In this document: piece after piece, positions 26,347-36,746 of the stretch | How positions within the stretch are numbered: position 1 is the first letter of the stretch | Layout: each line of letters starts with the position of its first letter | DNA from: Colwellia sp. M166 | GTDB taxonomy: Bacteria; Pseudomonadota; Gammaproteobacteria; Enterobacterales; Alteromonadaceae | Assembly (NCBI RefSeq): GCF_024585285.1 | Contig: NZ_CP040755.1 | Location: 1,426,001-1,490,000, forward strand | Direction: 5' to 3' | Length of the DNA: 64,000 bases | Notes under the pieces: generated by a model | Seen by the model: the letters and a program-made list of their open reading frames with translations, nothing else | Told to the model about the DNA's origin: nothing | Database searches by the model: none | Made by a program: the position numbers and the translations under genes

Positions 26347-27420
26347 TTACTTCTCGTCAAAATTGTCTAAATAAGCTTTGTCAGAAAAGTTAGTCCAGGC
26401 ACGGGCATCTTTTTGATAGTTTTGAATTGAATCTAGAATTTCTTTTGTTTTAGGATCTTTCGCAGCAAACTCACTTAATAACTCGTCATTAGCTTTACGA
26501 ATTGCCGCCATAACTGGCTTAGGGAAAGAACGAATCTTCACATTAGGAAAGTCGTTTTGAATGGTTGCTAAGTTCTTGCTACTTTCATGTGTAGATTGTG
26601 TATACATATCGTATGCAGCAAGCTTCATTGCCGCCTTTAATATTTTTTGTAAATCTTTTGGTAGCTTGTCATAAGCTTTTTGATTAACCATAAACTGTAA
26701 CTCAGTTGCAGGTTCTTGCCAGCCGGTATAGTAAAATGGTGCAATTTTATGAAAGCCCATACGTAAATCTAGTGATGGCCCAACCCACTCTAAAGCATCG
26801 ATAGTATTACGCTCTAATGCGGTATATAGTTCACCTGATGCAATATTGGTCGGTTTAGCACCTAGCTTAGCTAATACTTCGCCAGCAAAGCCTGGAATAC
26901 GCATTTTTAAACCTTGTAAGTCTTCTACTGTTTTAATTTCTTTGCGGAACCACCCCCCCATTTGGTTGCCAGTATTACCACCAGGGAATGACATAATGCC
27001 ATATTTGTCATAGACCGATTTCATCAACTCCATACCGCCACCATGATAAAACCAAGCATTCTGCTCAGCGGTAGTCATGCCAAACGGTACCGTAGTAAAA
27101 AACATGGTATTAAAGTCTTTGCCTTTCCAATAGTATGACGCTGAATGCCCCATTTGATATTGGCCACTTTTTACAAAATCGAAAATTCCCAATGCTGACT
27201 TATGCTTATTCGCTGAGTCAATACGAATAATAAAGCGTCCATTCGACATTTCTTTGACTAAGCGCGCCATATTTTTTGATGAGTCACCAAATACAGGAAA
27301 GTTTGGTCCCCAAGTTTCTGCTAAGCGCCACATAACTTTTTTACCGTCAGCAGCTGATGACAGTCCTGAAAATACCAATGACACTAAAACGAGTGCTTTT
27401 AACAATGTTAATTTTGACAT
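26347..27420 (-). CDS. TRAP substrate-binding protein, TakP-like, probably for 2-oxo or hydroxy monocarboxylates
   Basis: A 357-aa periplasmic protein with a Sec signal peptide ending A-S-A-A-D near residue 24. Motifs W-R-L-A-E-T-W-G-P-N-F-P, G-H-S-A-S-Y-Y-W-K-G-K and G-G-W-F-R-K-E-I match the TakP subgroup of DctP proteins, which bind 2-oxo acids or lactate as dimers with a cation. M-R-I-P-G holds the carboxylate-binding arginine. The exact ligand is not determined. It is first in the dctPQM operon and divergent from a two-component system, with a large palindrome in between, so it is probably induced by its substrate through that system. Confidence 0.9.
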   Translation of the reverse strand: MSKLTLLKALVLVSLVFSGLSSAADGKKVMWRLAETWGPNFPVFGDSSKNMARLVKEMSNGRFIIRIDSANKHKSALGIFDFVKSGQYQMGHSASYYWKGKDFNTMFFTTVPFGMTTAEQNAWFYHGGGMELMKSVYDKYGIMSFPGGNTGNQMGGWFRKEIKTVEDLQGLKMRIPGFAGEVLAKLGAKPTNIASGELYTALERNTIDALEWVGPSLDLRMGFHKIAPFYYTGWQEPATELQFMVNQKAYDKLPKDLQKILKAAMKLAAYDMYTQSTHESSKNLATIQNDFPNVKIRSFPKPVMAAIRKANDELLSEFAAKDPKTKEILDSIQNYQKDARAWTNFSDKAYLDNFDEK

Positions 27421-27511
27421 CTTTTATTCCCCAATTTTCTGCAGTTTTTATTTACTGCTTATAAATGTACGAATACTTTTGCAGAATTATTGCTTAAAAA
27501 CCATTCGTATG

Positions 27512-27555
27512 AACACCTAACTATCTAGGTATTTATACCTAGATAGTTAGGTGTT
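27512..27555. promoter_or_regulatory. 44-bp perfect inverted repeat between TRAP operon and its two-component system
   Basis: AACACCTAACTATCTAGGTA (27512-27531) and its exact complement (27536-27555) are separated by TTTA. The site is 92 bases upstream of dctP and 74 bases upstream of the kinase gene, in the divergent promoter region. It contains TACCTAG-type heptamers like those bound by NarL-family regulators. It could be the operator of the regulator at 29035. It could also be an early transcript hairpin, but no T-run follows. Confidence 0.7.
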
Positions 27556-27628
27556 AACGTAGAGTACAATATAGCTTTTATCAAGAATTACGCCATAACT
27601 AATAGTTAACCAAAAAGAAGGTATGCTC

Positions 27629-29032
27629 ATGACATTGCCATTAAGACTGCTCTACGTAGCTGTTTTACAAGTTATATTAACGTCGTTCATTACTTACTTT
27701 TTGATCACCGATGAATATCGTGAATTATCAGAAAAAAATGTCATTATCTTAGAAAACTTCTTAATTGAACAAAAAAAACAAGCGCTAAAAAACTATACTT
27801 CTATCGCCCTAACTTCTGTAAATCAAGCTTATGATTCACCAGAAAAAAACAGTAATCAAACAGCACAAGAAGTTGTTGCCGACACATTTACCGGCTTAGT
27901 TTATAACGGTGATGATGGTTACTTTTTCATTTACGACGAGCTAGGTAATAACATTGTTCATCCTAAAGAGCCTTATCGCGTCGGTAAAAACTGGTGGCAA
28001 CTGGAAGATTCAAACGGTGAAAAAATAATTCAACTGCTGATCAAAAACGCTAAAAATGGTGGTGACTTTTATCGTTACAATTGGCTAAAACCATCAGAAG
28101 GTAAAAAGGTGCAGAAAATAAGTTATTCCATCTACATGGACAAATGGGATTGGATGCTAGGCACAGGGGTTTATCTTGATGATGTTTATCAGCAATTAAA
28201 TAATTTGCAAGCACAAATGGACACCCATATTAACTACACTAAACACATTATCTTGATTGTGGCAATGTCGTCTATCTTCTTTATTTTTCTCTTCGGCATC
28301 ATGGTAAATTTAAGTCATAAGAAGAAAGCAGAAGCAAAAATTAGCGAGCTAAGTCAACGTGTTATTGATGTTCAAGAGGAAGAAAGTCGACATATTTCTC
28401 GTGAACTACATGATGGCATTACTCAAATTCTGATCTCAATTAAATACTCACTTGAGGCCACAGGCTTGTATTTAACGAAAAATCAGCAAGAAAAACCGGT
28501 TACACTACAGTCGGCACAAGAGAATCTTGCTGTTGCCATTCAAGAAGTCAGAAGAATTTCTCATCATATGCACCCACAAATACTTGATGAATTGGGCCTG
28601 TCTGAAGCAATCGAATCTATCGCCAGTGACTTCTCAAAACGCACTAAAGTTCCTGTGCAGGTTAACAAACCGGCGTTAAGAAAACTGTTACCAGACTTTA
28701 TTAACACCACATTATTTCGTATTGTACAAGAAGCGCTAACTAACATCCAAAAGCACGCCAAAGCAAAAAGTGTGTTAATTTCACTTTCGGTAGAAAGTGA
28801 TTGGCTGACGCTGATTATCCAAGATGACGGGGTCGGCTTTGATATTGATATGACTCAGAGCAAAGGTATTGGCTTAAGAAATTTAGCCGAACGGGTTGAG
28901 CATCATAGAGGAAAATTCACCATTAAATCATCAAAAATGGGTACGATAATTACCGTAAAAATACCGACGGCAAGTTTCGTTAATCATTTTAATGAGTCGA
29001 CGCTTCACTCAGACATAAATGAAAAAAAATAA
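27629..29032 (+). CDS. sensor histidine kinase with Cache domain (NarX/LiaS type)
   Basis: A 467-aa inner-membrane kinase. The start at ATG 27629 follows GAAGG by seven bases, better than the ATG at 27623. A membrane helix at the N-terminus is followed by a periplasmic single Cache domain (residues 30-185; D-D-G-Y-F-F-I-Y-D and G-K-N-W-W are typical), then a second helix. The cytoplasmic part has a HisKA_3 phospho-acceptor in R-E-L-H-D-G and an ATPase domain with D-D-G-V-G-F-D and G-I-G-L-R-N-L. Cache domains of this group bind small organic acids. It is cotranscribed with the regulator at 29035 and faces the TRAP operon. Confidence 0.92.
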   Translation: MTLPLRLLYVAVLQVILTSFITYFLITDEYRELSEKNVIILENFLIEQKKQALKNYTSIALTSVNQAYDSPEKNSNQTAQEVVADTFTGLVYNGDDGYFFIYDELGNNIVHPKEPYRVGKNWWQLEDSNGEKIIQLLIKNAKNGGDFYRYNWLKPSEGKKVQKISYSIYMDKWDWMLGTGVYLDDVYQQLNNLQAQMDTHINYTKHIILIVAMSSIFFIFLFGIMVNLSHKKKAEAKISELSQRVIDVQEEESRHISRELHDGITQILISIKYSLEATGLYLTKNQQEKPVTLQSAQENLAVAIQEVRRISHHMHPQILDELGLSEAIESIASDFSKRTKVPVQVNKPALRKLLPDFINTTLFRIVQEALTNIQKHAKAKSVLISLSVESDWLTLIIQDDGVGFDIDMTQSKGIGLRNLAERVEHHRGKFTIKSSKMGTIITVKIPTASFVNHFNESTLHSDINEKK

Positions 29033-29034
29033 TA

Positions 29035-29706
29035 ATGAGCGATAAACCAATGGATAATAATAACCTTGATAACCAAGAAACTCAGATTTCAGTATTACTT
29101 GTTGATGATCACCCTATGGTCCAAGGTGGTTTAACGGCCTGCTTAGCTTTTTATGATGATATAAAAATTGTTGGTACTTGTAATGATGGTGCTGAGGTAC
29201 TCTCAACAGCGAAAGCGCTCAAGCCTGATGTGATTTTAATGGATGTTAGCATGCCAAATATGAATGGCATTGATGCGACCGAAATTATCACCGAACAATG
29301 CCCTGACGTGCATATTTTAATTTTTAGCATGCACGATAGCCAAGAGTTCGTTTCAAGTGCTATTCAGGCTGGCGCTTCGGGTTATGTCTTAAAAGACACT
29401 TCATCTGAAGAGGTTTACTATGCTATTAAAGCCATTGCCAAAGGTAATACGCATTTTAGTAGCTCAATTGCTAAAATGTTGATTGAAAACCCAATAAAAC
29501 CAGAAAGTGAAAAACTAACCACTCGTGAGCAAGTTATATTGTCCTATGTTGCCCGTGGATTATCGAGTAAAGAAGTCGCTAGAACGCTGAATATTAGCTT
29601 TCGCACCGTTGACGCACATCGCAGAAATATAAAAGCTAAACTCAAAATCGAAAGTTTAGCTGAAATGGTACGTTATGCGGTAAATCATGGCCTTATCGAA
29701 GAATAA
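29035..29706 (+). CDS. NarL/FixJ-family response regulator
   Basis: A 223-aa protein with a receiver domain (phospho-Asp in I-L-M-D-V-S-M-P) and a LuxR-type helix-turn-helix at the C-terminus (L-T-T-R-E-Q-V-I-L and S-S-K-E-V-A-R-T-L). It starts two bases after the kinase stop. A second ATG at 29050 is also possible. It is expected to be phosphorylated by the adjacent kinase and to bind the palindrome at 27512 to control the TRAP genes; the binding site is inference. Confidence 0.93.
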   Translation: MSDKPMDNNNLDNQETQISVLLVDDHPMVQGGLTACLAFYDDIKIVGTCNDGAEVLSTAKALKPDVILMDVSMPNMNGIDATEIITEQCPDVHILIFSMHDSQEFVSSAIQAGASGYVLKDTSSEEVYYAIKAIAKGNTHFSSSIAKMLIENPIKPESEKLTTREQVILSYVARGLSSKEVARTLNISFRTVDAHRRNIKAKLKIESLAEMVRYAVNHGLIEE

Positions 29707-29795
29707 CCAACCCTAGTTTTAATTAATGTTAGTTATAGCATAACCCTTTTTCGGCCTACCATAGAGAAGATTTGACTATTTAATCTCAGTTCGGG

Positions 29796-31190
29796 TTATT
29801 TAGGTCCAAGCATTTTTTCCGCCACCACCCACTCGCTAAATTGTGCAGGAGTTAGCAGCTTTAAAGCCAACGCGGCCGCTAACAAAGTAGAGCCATCTTG
29901 ATGGGCTTTTTTTGCTATTTTTGTCGCATTGTCGTAACCAATATGTGGGTTTAATGCGGTTACTAACATCAACGACTCATCACGTAATTTAGCAATACGC
30001 GCTTCATTCGCTGTAATACCGACCACACAGCGCTGAGTAAAGCTTGCGCAACCATCAGCCAACAAGCGTATTGATTGTAATAAGTTATAAATCATCACCG
30101 GTTTAAAAACATTCAATTCAAAATGTCCATTCGAACCCGCGACAGTAATAGTGACATGATTGCCCATCACCTGTGCTGCAATCATTGTTAACGCCTCACA
30201 CTGAGTTGGGTTAACTTTGCCCGGCATAATGGAAGATCCTGGTTCATTTTCTGGCAAATCAATTTCGCCAATACCGCAACGTGGTCCAGAGCCTAACAAG
30301 CGGATATCATTAGCAATTTTCATCACACTTACCGCGATAGTATTTAACGCACCACTCGCCTCGACTAAAGCATCATGAGCCGCTATGGCTTCAAATTTAT
30401 TATCCGCAGTGCTAAAGGGTAACGAAGTTAAATTTGCCACTTGTTGAGCAAATTTAACATCAAAACCTTTCGCTGTATTAAGCCCTGTACCTACGGCAGT
30501 TCCACCTTGCGCTAATGGATATAGCGCAGGTAACACCGCTTTAACTCGGCGAATAGCATGGTCAATTTGCCGACAGTAACCTGAAAACTCTTGGCCTAGG
30601 GTTAAAGGCGTGGCATCTTGTAAATGCGTTCGGCCAATTTTAACCAAAGCTTCAAAGGCAGTAGACTTTTCTGCTAAGGCAGCGCGCAGCGCCACTAAGC
30701 TGGGTAACAAACTGTGACTTATTTCTTCCACGGCGGCAATATGCATAGCCGTTGGGAAAGTATCATTTGATGACTGGCCCATATTGCAATGGTCATTGGG
30801 GTGCACAGGTACTTTACTGCCAATAACACCGCCTAATATGGCAATAGCACGATTCGATATCACTTCATTGCAATTCATATTGCTTTGCGTGCCTGAGCCC
30901 GTTTGCCAAACCGAAAGCGGAAAGTGTTCATCAAGCTGCCCGGCCATAACTTCCTCTGCGGCAGCTATTATTGCATGCGCAATATCCGCGTCTAATAAGC
31001 CCAGATCCATATTCACTTGCGCAGCTGCACGCTTTACCATACCTAAAGCACGAATTAACGGCTTAGGCATAGTTTCATCACCAATAGGAAAGTTAATTAA
31101 CGAGCGAGCCGTTTGCGCACCATATAGTTTATCTTTTGGCACCTTAAGTTCACCAAAAGAATCACTTTCTATTCTATCGTTGTCTGTCAT
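29796..31190 (-). CDS. fumC: fumarate hydratase, class II
   Basis: A 464-aa cytoplasmic enzyme of the citric acid cycle converting fumarate to malate. The fumarase/aspartase signature [11 protein letters not shown] is intact, as are S-G-T-Q-S-N-M-N and the [11 protein letters not shown] segment. The length equals that of typical FumC. It is a lone gene, iron-independent as a class II enzyme, which fits a genome region rich in iron-uptake loci, though this link is only suggestive. Confidence 0.96.
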   Translation of the reverse strand: MTDNDRIESDSFGELKVPKDKLYGAQTARSLINFPIGDETMPKPLIRALGMVKRAAAQVNMDLGLLDADIAHAIIAAAEEVMAGQLDEHFPLSVWQTGSGTQSNMNCNEVISNRAIAILGGVIGSKVPVHPNDHCNMGQSSNDTFPTAMHIAAVEEISHSLLPSLVALRAALAEKSTAFEALVKIGRTHLQDATPLTLGQEFSGYCRQIDHAIRRVKAVLPALYPLAQGGTAVGTGLNTAKGFDVKFAQQVANLTSLPFSTADNKFEAIAAHDALVEASGALNTIAVSVMKIANDIRLLGSGPRCGIGEIDLPENEPGSSIMPGKVNPTQCEALTMIAAQVMGNHVTITVAGSNGHFELNVFKPVMIYNLLQSIRLLADGCASFTQRCVVGITANEARIAKLRDESLMLVTALNPHIGYDNATKIAKKAHQDGSTLLAAALALKLLTPAQFSEWVVAEKMLGPK

Positions 31191-31294
31191 ATCGTTCCTT
31201 GTAAAAGTGCACTCAACTTGAAGCGCGCAGCCATAGCTTTATTGAGTAAGCGCATAAAAGCTAATGGCATTCATTCGCGGTAAGATAACTTAAG

Positions 31295-32950
31295 CTAACT
31301 TTTTACCTTTACTTTGAAATAAGCAATTTGTGTATTCAAATTATTGGCAAGCGCTTCTAGCGTGTTAGCAACATCATTATTTTTTTCTAACGAGCGTGTT
31401 GATGAATCAGCCATATCTGCAACACTTTTCATGCCTTCGTATAAAGCATCAATGGCAATAATTTGTGCTTTTGATGCCTCAACGACTTGGCGAACATTTA
31501 ATAGTGAGTCATTAGCTTGGTTTTCAATCGCCTTAAGCAGCTCCGTAGAGCCAACACTTAGTGCTAAACCATTTTCAATTTTCGGTATGGTTGATTCCAT
31601 GGCAATAACCGAGTCCGCTGTTTCTTTAGTGATCTCAGTTAACATAGTTTCAATTTCTGAGGTTGCGGAACCCGTGCTTTGCGCCAAGGTTCTCACTTCG
31701 TCAGCAACTACGGCAAAACCTCGACCAGACTCTCCGGCTCTTGCCGCTTCAATTGCGGCATTTAAGGCAAGTAAATTGGTTTGGTCTGAGATACCACTGA
31801 TCACAGAAATAATACCACTGATATCTTTAGTGCGTTGTTCAAGTTTTTGCAGTTTATCTAATGCACTACTGACAGTTGTCAGTACATTTTGAATTTCCGC
31901 CGCGGTAGCATTAACCGACTGGCTACCTAAAGTACACGACTCTAATGTTTGCGATGAATTCTGTTCGGTTTGTACAAGTAATTCCGATACCGTATAGGTT
32001 TTATCTCGCATATCGTTAAGGTTTTCTGTGGCTTCTACCGTATATGCTCGTTGCTGTTGCACTAAGCTAAGTACGTCAGCAGAGCCTGTTGAGACAATAT
32101 CAATTTGAGTATTTATTTCATTCGAGGCGCAGGCAATATTTGCAACAGTAGAACTGAGTTGGTTTTGAGTTTTCTTTAGAGAGAACAACACACTATTTTC
32201 ATAACGAGCTTCGATTGTTTGTGTTAAATCGCCATCAGCAACTTTTGATAATAAACTCGCTACTTCGCTAGGCTCACCATCTAGAGAAACTTTTAACCCA
32301 TGCGCAATACGGTAGACAATAAAGCCACTGATCAAAAACGCGATACTAGTCAATAGCAACATAATGCCCTCAAAACCAGCAGCCGTTTCTCGTACCATTT
32401 TAGTTTCTTGTTGATTACCGACTTCTTGATAATCAATAAATTGATTAATGGCAGCTAACCATTCCACAAATGCAGGCCTAACCGAGCTTAATAATAAACT
32501 TTGTGCCTGCTGTTTATTGCCCTGCTGCACTTCATTAATAACCTGCTTAACCAGTGGCATTGTTTTACGTTCAATTTGTTTAATTGAGTCAAGAATGTTT
32601 TCTTCACTGACAGTCGAGCCATTTATCATCAGTTGGTCAAGCGGTACACGTGAGTCGTTATAAAAGGTTTCTAAGTTATTGATATCTTTTAAAGTACCTT
32701 GTAACTCTTGGCTTTCACTAAGTAAAACCACATCACGTATAGCGATAGCTCTATCATGCACGCTACCTCGAAAGTTGATGGCATAGCGCTGTTTAACGGA
32801 GTTCATATCGGTGATCACTGTCATGGCTTTATCAATAGCATTGACATTATTAATGCCAATTATAGTGATGGCTATCATCATGACAATCACCGCACCAAAA
32901 CCGATTAGTAGACGGGTTTGTACGGTTGCACGGGTAAATAAATTTAACAT
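31295..32950 (-). CDS. methyl-accepting chemotaxis protein
   Basis: A 551-aa inner-membrane receptor. A membrane helix at residues 13-32 is followed by a periplasmic four-helix bundle sensor (residues 35-190) and a second helix near 195-215. A short degenerate HAMP follows, then the signalling domain with the conserved hairpin tip ([18 protein letters not shown]). Ligand is unknown. It is monocistronic. The 330 bases upstream hold no gene. Confidence 0.93.
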   Translation of the reverse strand: MLNLFTRATVQTRLLIGFGAVIVMMIAITIIGINNVNAIDKAMTVITDMNSVKQRYAINFRGSVHDRAIAIRDVVLLSESQELQGTLKDINNLETFYNDSRVPLDQLMINGSTVSEENILDSIKQIERKTMPLVKQVINEVQQGNKQQAQSLLLSSVRPAFVEWLAAINQFIDYQEVGNQQETKMVRETAAGFEGIMLLLTSIAFLISGFIVYRIAHGLKVSLDGEPSEVASLLSKVADGDLTQTIEARYENSVLFSLKKTQNQLSSTVANIACASNEINTQIDIVSTGSADVLSLVQQQRAYTVEATENLNDMRDKTYTVSELLVQTEQNSSQTLESCTLGSQSVNATAAEIQNVLTTVSSALDKLQKLEQRTKDISGIISVISGISDQTNLLALNAAIEAARAGESGRGFAVVADEVRTLAQSTGSATSEIETMLTEITKETADSVIAMESTIPKIENGLALSVGSTELLKAIENQANDSLLNVRQVVEASKAQIIAIDALYEGMKSVADMADSSTRSLEKNNDVANTLEALANNLNTQIAYFKVKVKS

Positions 32951-33291
32951 ATAAAAAGGGAGCCTATAACAAACATTAAGAGATACGATAACTAAACATT
33001 AGCATATAAGAGTTTTCTATAAAAAACTTACTTTTTATAACATTATTTAGTAATAGCGATCCGTCTAAGAAAGTGCTCTTTTAGCACCAAGTAGTCACTT
33101 CTTTAGCTGGAAGGGGATAAAGACCTCGTTCAGAGCGATTGAATTTCATTATAACCATATAAATGTAAAGCCTTTAACATCACTAAGTTTTCCGTAAAAA
33201 AGCTGAATAAGTTCAAGGCATTTATTCAAAATTTAAAGAAATTAACTTAAATCAAGATAATAGTATAAATTTAAAAATATAAATTGCTAAT
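32951..33291. other. intergenic region between chemoreceptor and first TonB receptor
   Basis: AT-rich divergent promoter region. Small hairpins occur (AGTGCTCTTTTAGCACC near 33072) but nothing that fits a known riboswitch. No coding frame with a ribosome site is seen. Confidence 0.5.
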
Positions 33292-33310
33292 AACAATCAT
33301 TATCATTAAG
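33292..33310. promoter_or_regulatory. Fur-like box upstream of first TonB receptor
   Basis: AACAATCATTATCATTAAG; its complement matches the 19-base Fur consensus at about 14 positions by eye. It lies 39 bases before the receptor start, so Fur with iron would repress the receptor and the PepSY gene after it. Confidence 0.7.
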
Positions 33311-33349
33311 ATTCATTTGATTTTAACACTCTCTATTAATGGATTGAAA

Positions 33350-35476
33350 ATGCTAAAAACCAGATTAAGTTTGCTTGCGCTACTGATTGCTCAAAGTGCT
33401 AGCGCCGAAACACTTCAAGAAAAGGTAATAAATGATAATGTAGAACGTATCGTTGTTACTGGTAGTCGTATCGTCGAAAGTATCGATGAAGTACCGGCCA
33501 CAATTACCATTATTAATCGCCAGCAAATTGAAGCCCAACTAAAGGTTTCACCTGAACTACAATCCCTACTTGCTGCATTAGTACCGGGTTTAGCACCTAG
33601 TACGGGTTCTTCAAGTAACTCAGGCCAAACCTTGCGAGGTCGTTCACCACTGGTGATGATTGACGGTGTGCCGCAATCTACACCACTACGAAATGGCTCT
33701 TTAGGTATTAGAACCTTAGACGCAAGTACGATAGAGCGCATTGAAGTTATTAAAGGTGCAACCTCTATTTATGGTAACGGCGCGGCTGGTGGCATCATTA
33801 ACTATATTACTAAAAAAGCTAATAATAGCGGTAAAGTAAACGGTCACTTTAGTTTGTCTAGTCGTTTTAGCGCGGTTAAATTTGAAGATAGCGCCGGTCA
33901 AAGACTAGAAGCGTCAATCAACGGTACAATCGATAAGTTTAGCTATGTACTTAACGCAAGTTATGAAGAAAACGGCGTCCAACGAGATGCTGAAGGTGAT
34001 GTGCAAGGCTTAATTTATGGTTTGTCAGACGCCAAAGTACAAAACTATTTCTCTAAGTTTGGCTATCAATTTGACGATGATAAATCCTTACAGCTTACCT
34101 ATAACCATTATCGTTCTGAGCAGCAAAGCGACTTAGTTGATGTTACCGGCAGTGTTAACTCAGGTGAGAAAACCTATGCCATTACCGCCCCTGCAGGTAC
34201 AAAACCGCTTGGCGTACCACAAGGCCCGAAAAATGATAATTTTATGGTTAAATATACCGATGAGGCCTTGTTCGATAATACCCAAATTGTTATCGATGCT
34301 TATGCACAGAAAATTGATAATATCTTTTTCTTTTCTGCCTCATTAGCCAATCCTAGTGAAGGTTATAGTGGTGGCCAGTCATTAATAAAATCAGATAAAA
34401 AGGGCTTGCGAGTCACGCTTAACAGTCAATTTGAGTGGGATAATCTTGAAGGCACTTTTATTTATGGTATTGATGCCTTAAACGATGTCACCTCACAACC
34501 CTTGGTTGATGGTCGTAAATGGGTTCCAGAAATGGATATGGAAAACCTAGCTGGTTTTTTCCAGAGTAAGTGGGTTTATAATGACGATTTAATTATTAAA
34601 GCCGGTATCCGACGTGAAGAAATTGATCTCGCTGTTGATGATTACAGCACACTGAAATTGTGTGTATCAGCAGACACCTGCTCTATTCCATTGGATGTTA
34701 CTGGCGACACCTTAAATTATCGCGCAACCACCTATAACTTAGGCATTCGTTATAACATCATGGCGTCATTTCAACCTTTTGCTAATTATTCACAAGGTGC
34801 TGATATTTCAGATATCGGGCGCTTACTGCGTACCGCAACCGTTACCGATATTAGCTTAATTCAAACTCAAGCCTCTATTATCGATAATTATGAAATTGGT
34901 TTTATCTCCGATATAGATAATCTCCATTTCGAATTTTCCGCTTATCGCAGCACTTCAGAGCTAGGCACTACCAATGAATATGACCCAAATACGGGTGTCT
35001 ATTTACCGGTTAGAGCACCGCAAGAAATCTATGGCTATGAAGCATTAGCGCATTATAAATTTAACTCTGAACTCAACGTAACCGCAACTTATGCTTGGGT
35101 TGAAGGTAAAGACACAGCCAATGACATTTACTTAGGTGCACAACAAATTAGCGCCCCTAAAGGTACCATCAACATTAATTGGCAGCCGATGGACAATGCC
35201 AATGTTGCCGTCACATATTTATATGTTGGCGATCGGAAAAAATTCGATCAAGTCGACGGGCAATATGTCGGTGATAAAGGACCAGTTGATAGTTATCATA
35301 TCGTTAACCTAAGCGGTAGTTACAACTTAAGCGATGATTGGTCGGGTTTTATCGGTATAGAAAATCTATTTAATCAAGATTATTTCCCGGCAAAATCACA
35401 AGCTTATACTTATAACGGCTATAACGTTAAAGGCTTAGGCACTACGGTAAATATGGGCATAAACTATCAGTTTTAA
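33350..35476 (+). CDS. TonB-dependent outer-membrane receptor, probably for a ferric siderophore
   Basis: A 708-aa protein. The ATG at 33350 gives a standard signal peptide ending A-S-A-E; the frame is open further upstream but lacks a ribosome site. A plug domain (V-V-T-G-S-R-I-V-E-S and I-E-R-I-E-V-I-K-G-A-T-S-I-Y-G-N-G) is followed by a 22-strand barrel ending in N-Y-Q-F, the usual terminal aromatic. The plug resembles the aerobactin/vibriobactin receptor type. The Fur-like box before it and the PepSY gene after it support an iron role; the ligand is not known. Confidence 0.92.
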   Translation: MLKTRLSLLALLIAQSASAETLQEKVINDNVERIVVTGSRIVESIDEVPATITIINRQQIEAQLKVSPELQSLLAALVPGLAPSTGSSSNSGQTLRGRSPLVMIDGVPQSTPLRNGSLGIRTLDASTIERIEVIKGATSIYGNGAAGGIINYITKKANNSGKVNGHFSLSSRFSAVKFEDSAGQRLEASINGTIDKFSYVLNASYEENGVQRDAEGDVQGLIYGLSDAKVQNYFSKFGYQFDDDKSLQLTYNHYRSEQQSDLVDVTGSVNSGEKTYAITAPAGTKPLGVPQGPKNDNFMVKYTDEALFDNTQIVIDAYAQKIDNIFFFSASLANPSEGYSGGQSLIKSDKKGLRVTLNSQFEWDNLEGTFIYGIDALNDVTSQPLVDGRKWVPEMDMENLAGFFQSKWVYNDDLIIKAGIRREEIDLAVDDYSTLKLCVSADTCSIPLDVTGDTLNYRATTYNLGIRYNIMASFQPFANYSQGADISDIGRLLRTATVTDISLIQTQASIIDNYEIGFISDIDNLHFEFSAYRSTSELGTTNEYDPNTGVYLPVRAPQEIYGYEALAHYKFNSELNVTATYAWVEGKDTANDIYLGAQQISAPKGTININWQPMDNANVAVTYLYVGDRKKFDQVDGQYVGDKGPVDSYHIVNLSGSYNLSDDWSGFIGIENLFNQDYFPAKSQAYTYNGYNVKGLGTTVNMGINYQF

Positions 35477-35495
35477 GCATTAGTGACAAACCCCA

Positions 35496-35541
35496 CCATT
35501 AAGTAAAATTACCTTGATAATTTTGCTTAATGGTTATTTAT
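35496..35541 (+). terminator. hairpin after first TonB receptor
   Basis: CCATTAAGTAAAATTA and TAATTTTGCTTAATGG form a 16-bp stem with one mismatch and a six-base loop, followed by a T-rich stretch. It may attenuate transcription into the PepSY gene, which starts 18 bases later. Confidence 0.65.
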
Positions 35542-35558
35542 TGTAGGTATTTTAGTAT

Positions 35559-36632
35559 ATGAAAGTTTGGCTTCGACGCACACATTTAGTGTTAGCACTG
35601 GTCAGTGGCTTATTTATTGTCAGTTTAAGTATTTCAGGCTCATTACTCATTTTTGCCAAAGACATTCAAGCCTTTATCAACCCAAACTTTTGGCTAGTCA
35701 CTCTTGATAAAACTCAACAACAGCCATTAGCCTTATCAGAATTAATACAACACATTGAATTAGTTAGCGATGCTCCAATTAAAGTTATTGAACAAGCTGA
35801 AGATCCACAGCGCATTTGGCTAGTTAGCTTAGCAAATAATGACTACTTAAATATAAACCCTTATAGCGGCAAAGTTGTGCTTAAGCATCAGTTTTACGAT
35901 ACTTTTTATGGTTTTATAATGTCGTGGCATCGTTGGCTTTTATATCAAACAACAACAAAAGCAACGCCACTTAGAGTCTTAATTTCACTTGCTAGCTTGA
36001 TGCTGATAATAGAAATATTGATTGGTGGCTATTTATGGTTGAAACCTAAAAAGCCACTCAAACGTCTGAACATAAAATGGCGCAGCAAAACCAAGGTATT
36101 ATTGTATCAATTACATACCACACTCGGCGTTTTTGCATGTATACCACTGATACTCATTGCCTTCACAGGAATGACCTTTCATTGGCAATCAGCCACTAAA
36201 CAAGTCGTTGAATGGTTAAGTTTCAGTAAAGTTGAAAACCATAATTTTCAGCATGAACCACTCGATAAGCAGCAAGGTTACTCGCTAGATAAAGCCTATC
36301 AATCAGCACAATTGGCCTTGCCAGAAGGTAAAGTTTATCGTATTTATTTACCCAAAAGTAGTGAGCAGCCTTTAGCATTACGTATTAAAATGCCTAACGA
36401 GAGTCACGCAAACAGTTGGAGTTGGGCAGATCCAAATAGCGGCGAGGTATTAGGCAGTTTTGACGCGAGTAAAACCAGTATTGCAACTAAAGTATGGAAT
36501 TTTAAATATAAGTTTCATATTGGTGATTTTATCGCTTGGCCGATAAAAGTGCTTTGGTTACTCCTGAGCTTACTCCCCAGTTTTTTTGTCATATCGGGAA
36601 TTTATCTCTGGTTAAAACGAAAACAGAAATAG
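35559..36632 (+). CDS. PepSY-associated inner-membrane protein (PiuB-like)
   Basis: A 357-aa protein with four membrane helices (about residues 12-34, 140-162, 187-210 and 330-350) and two periplasmic PepSY regions between them. H-R-W-L and H-T-T-L-G-V-F carry the conserved histidines of the PiuB/PepSY_TM family, possibly for heme binding or ferric reductase activity. It follows the TonB receptor on the same strand and is probably part of the same iron-uptake locus, helping release iron from the siderophore in the periplasm (inference). Confidence 0.88.
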   Translation: MKVWLRRTHLVLALVSGLFIVSLSISGSLLIFAKDIQAFINPNFWLVTLDKTQQQPLALSELIQHIELVSDAPIKVIEQAEDPQRIWLVSLANNDYLNINPYSGKVVLKHQFYDTFYGFIMSWHRWLLYQTTTKATPLRVLISLASLMLIIEILIGGYLWLKPKKPLKRLNIKWRSKTKVLLYQLHTTLGVFACIPLILIAFTGMTFHWQSATKQVVEWLSFSKVENHNFQHEPLDKQQGYSLDKAYQSAQLALPEGKVYRIYLPKSSEQPLALRIKMPNESHANSWSWADPNSGEVLGSFDASKTSIATKVWNFKYKFHIGDFIAWPIKVLWLLLSLLPSFFVISGIYLWLKRKQK

Positions 36633-36681
36633 ATATCTGGCGGGCTTAACTGGGGCTGAGATAAAATAAGCGCAAGAAAAG

Positions 36682-36713
36682 TGGCTAAGTATCACAACTT
36701 AGCCATTTGATTT
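36682..36713. terminator. bidirectional hairpin terminator
   Basis: TGGCTAAGT and ACTTAGCCA form a 9-bp stem around ATCACA with a T-rich strand on each side. It separates the convergent PepSY gene and VOC gene. Confidence 0.65.
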
Positions 36714-36746
36714 ATTAATGTATACTACCGTGAGTACTGGTATTAA

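Noticed and set aside
32951..33291. Possible riboswitch upstream of the chemoreceptor
   Set aside because: Small hairpins exist, but no conserved core of a known class such as the cyclic di-GMP type could be found on either strand.
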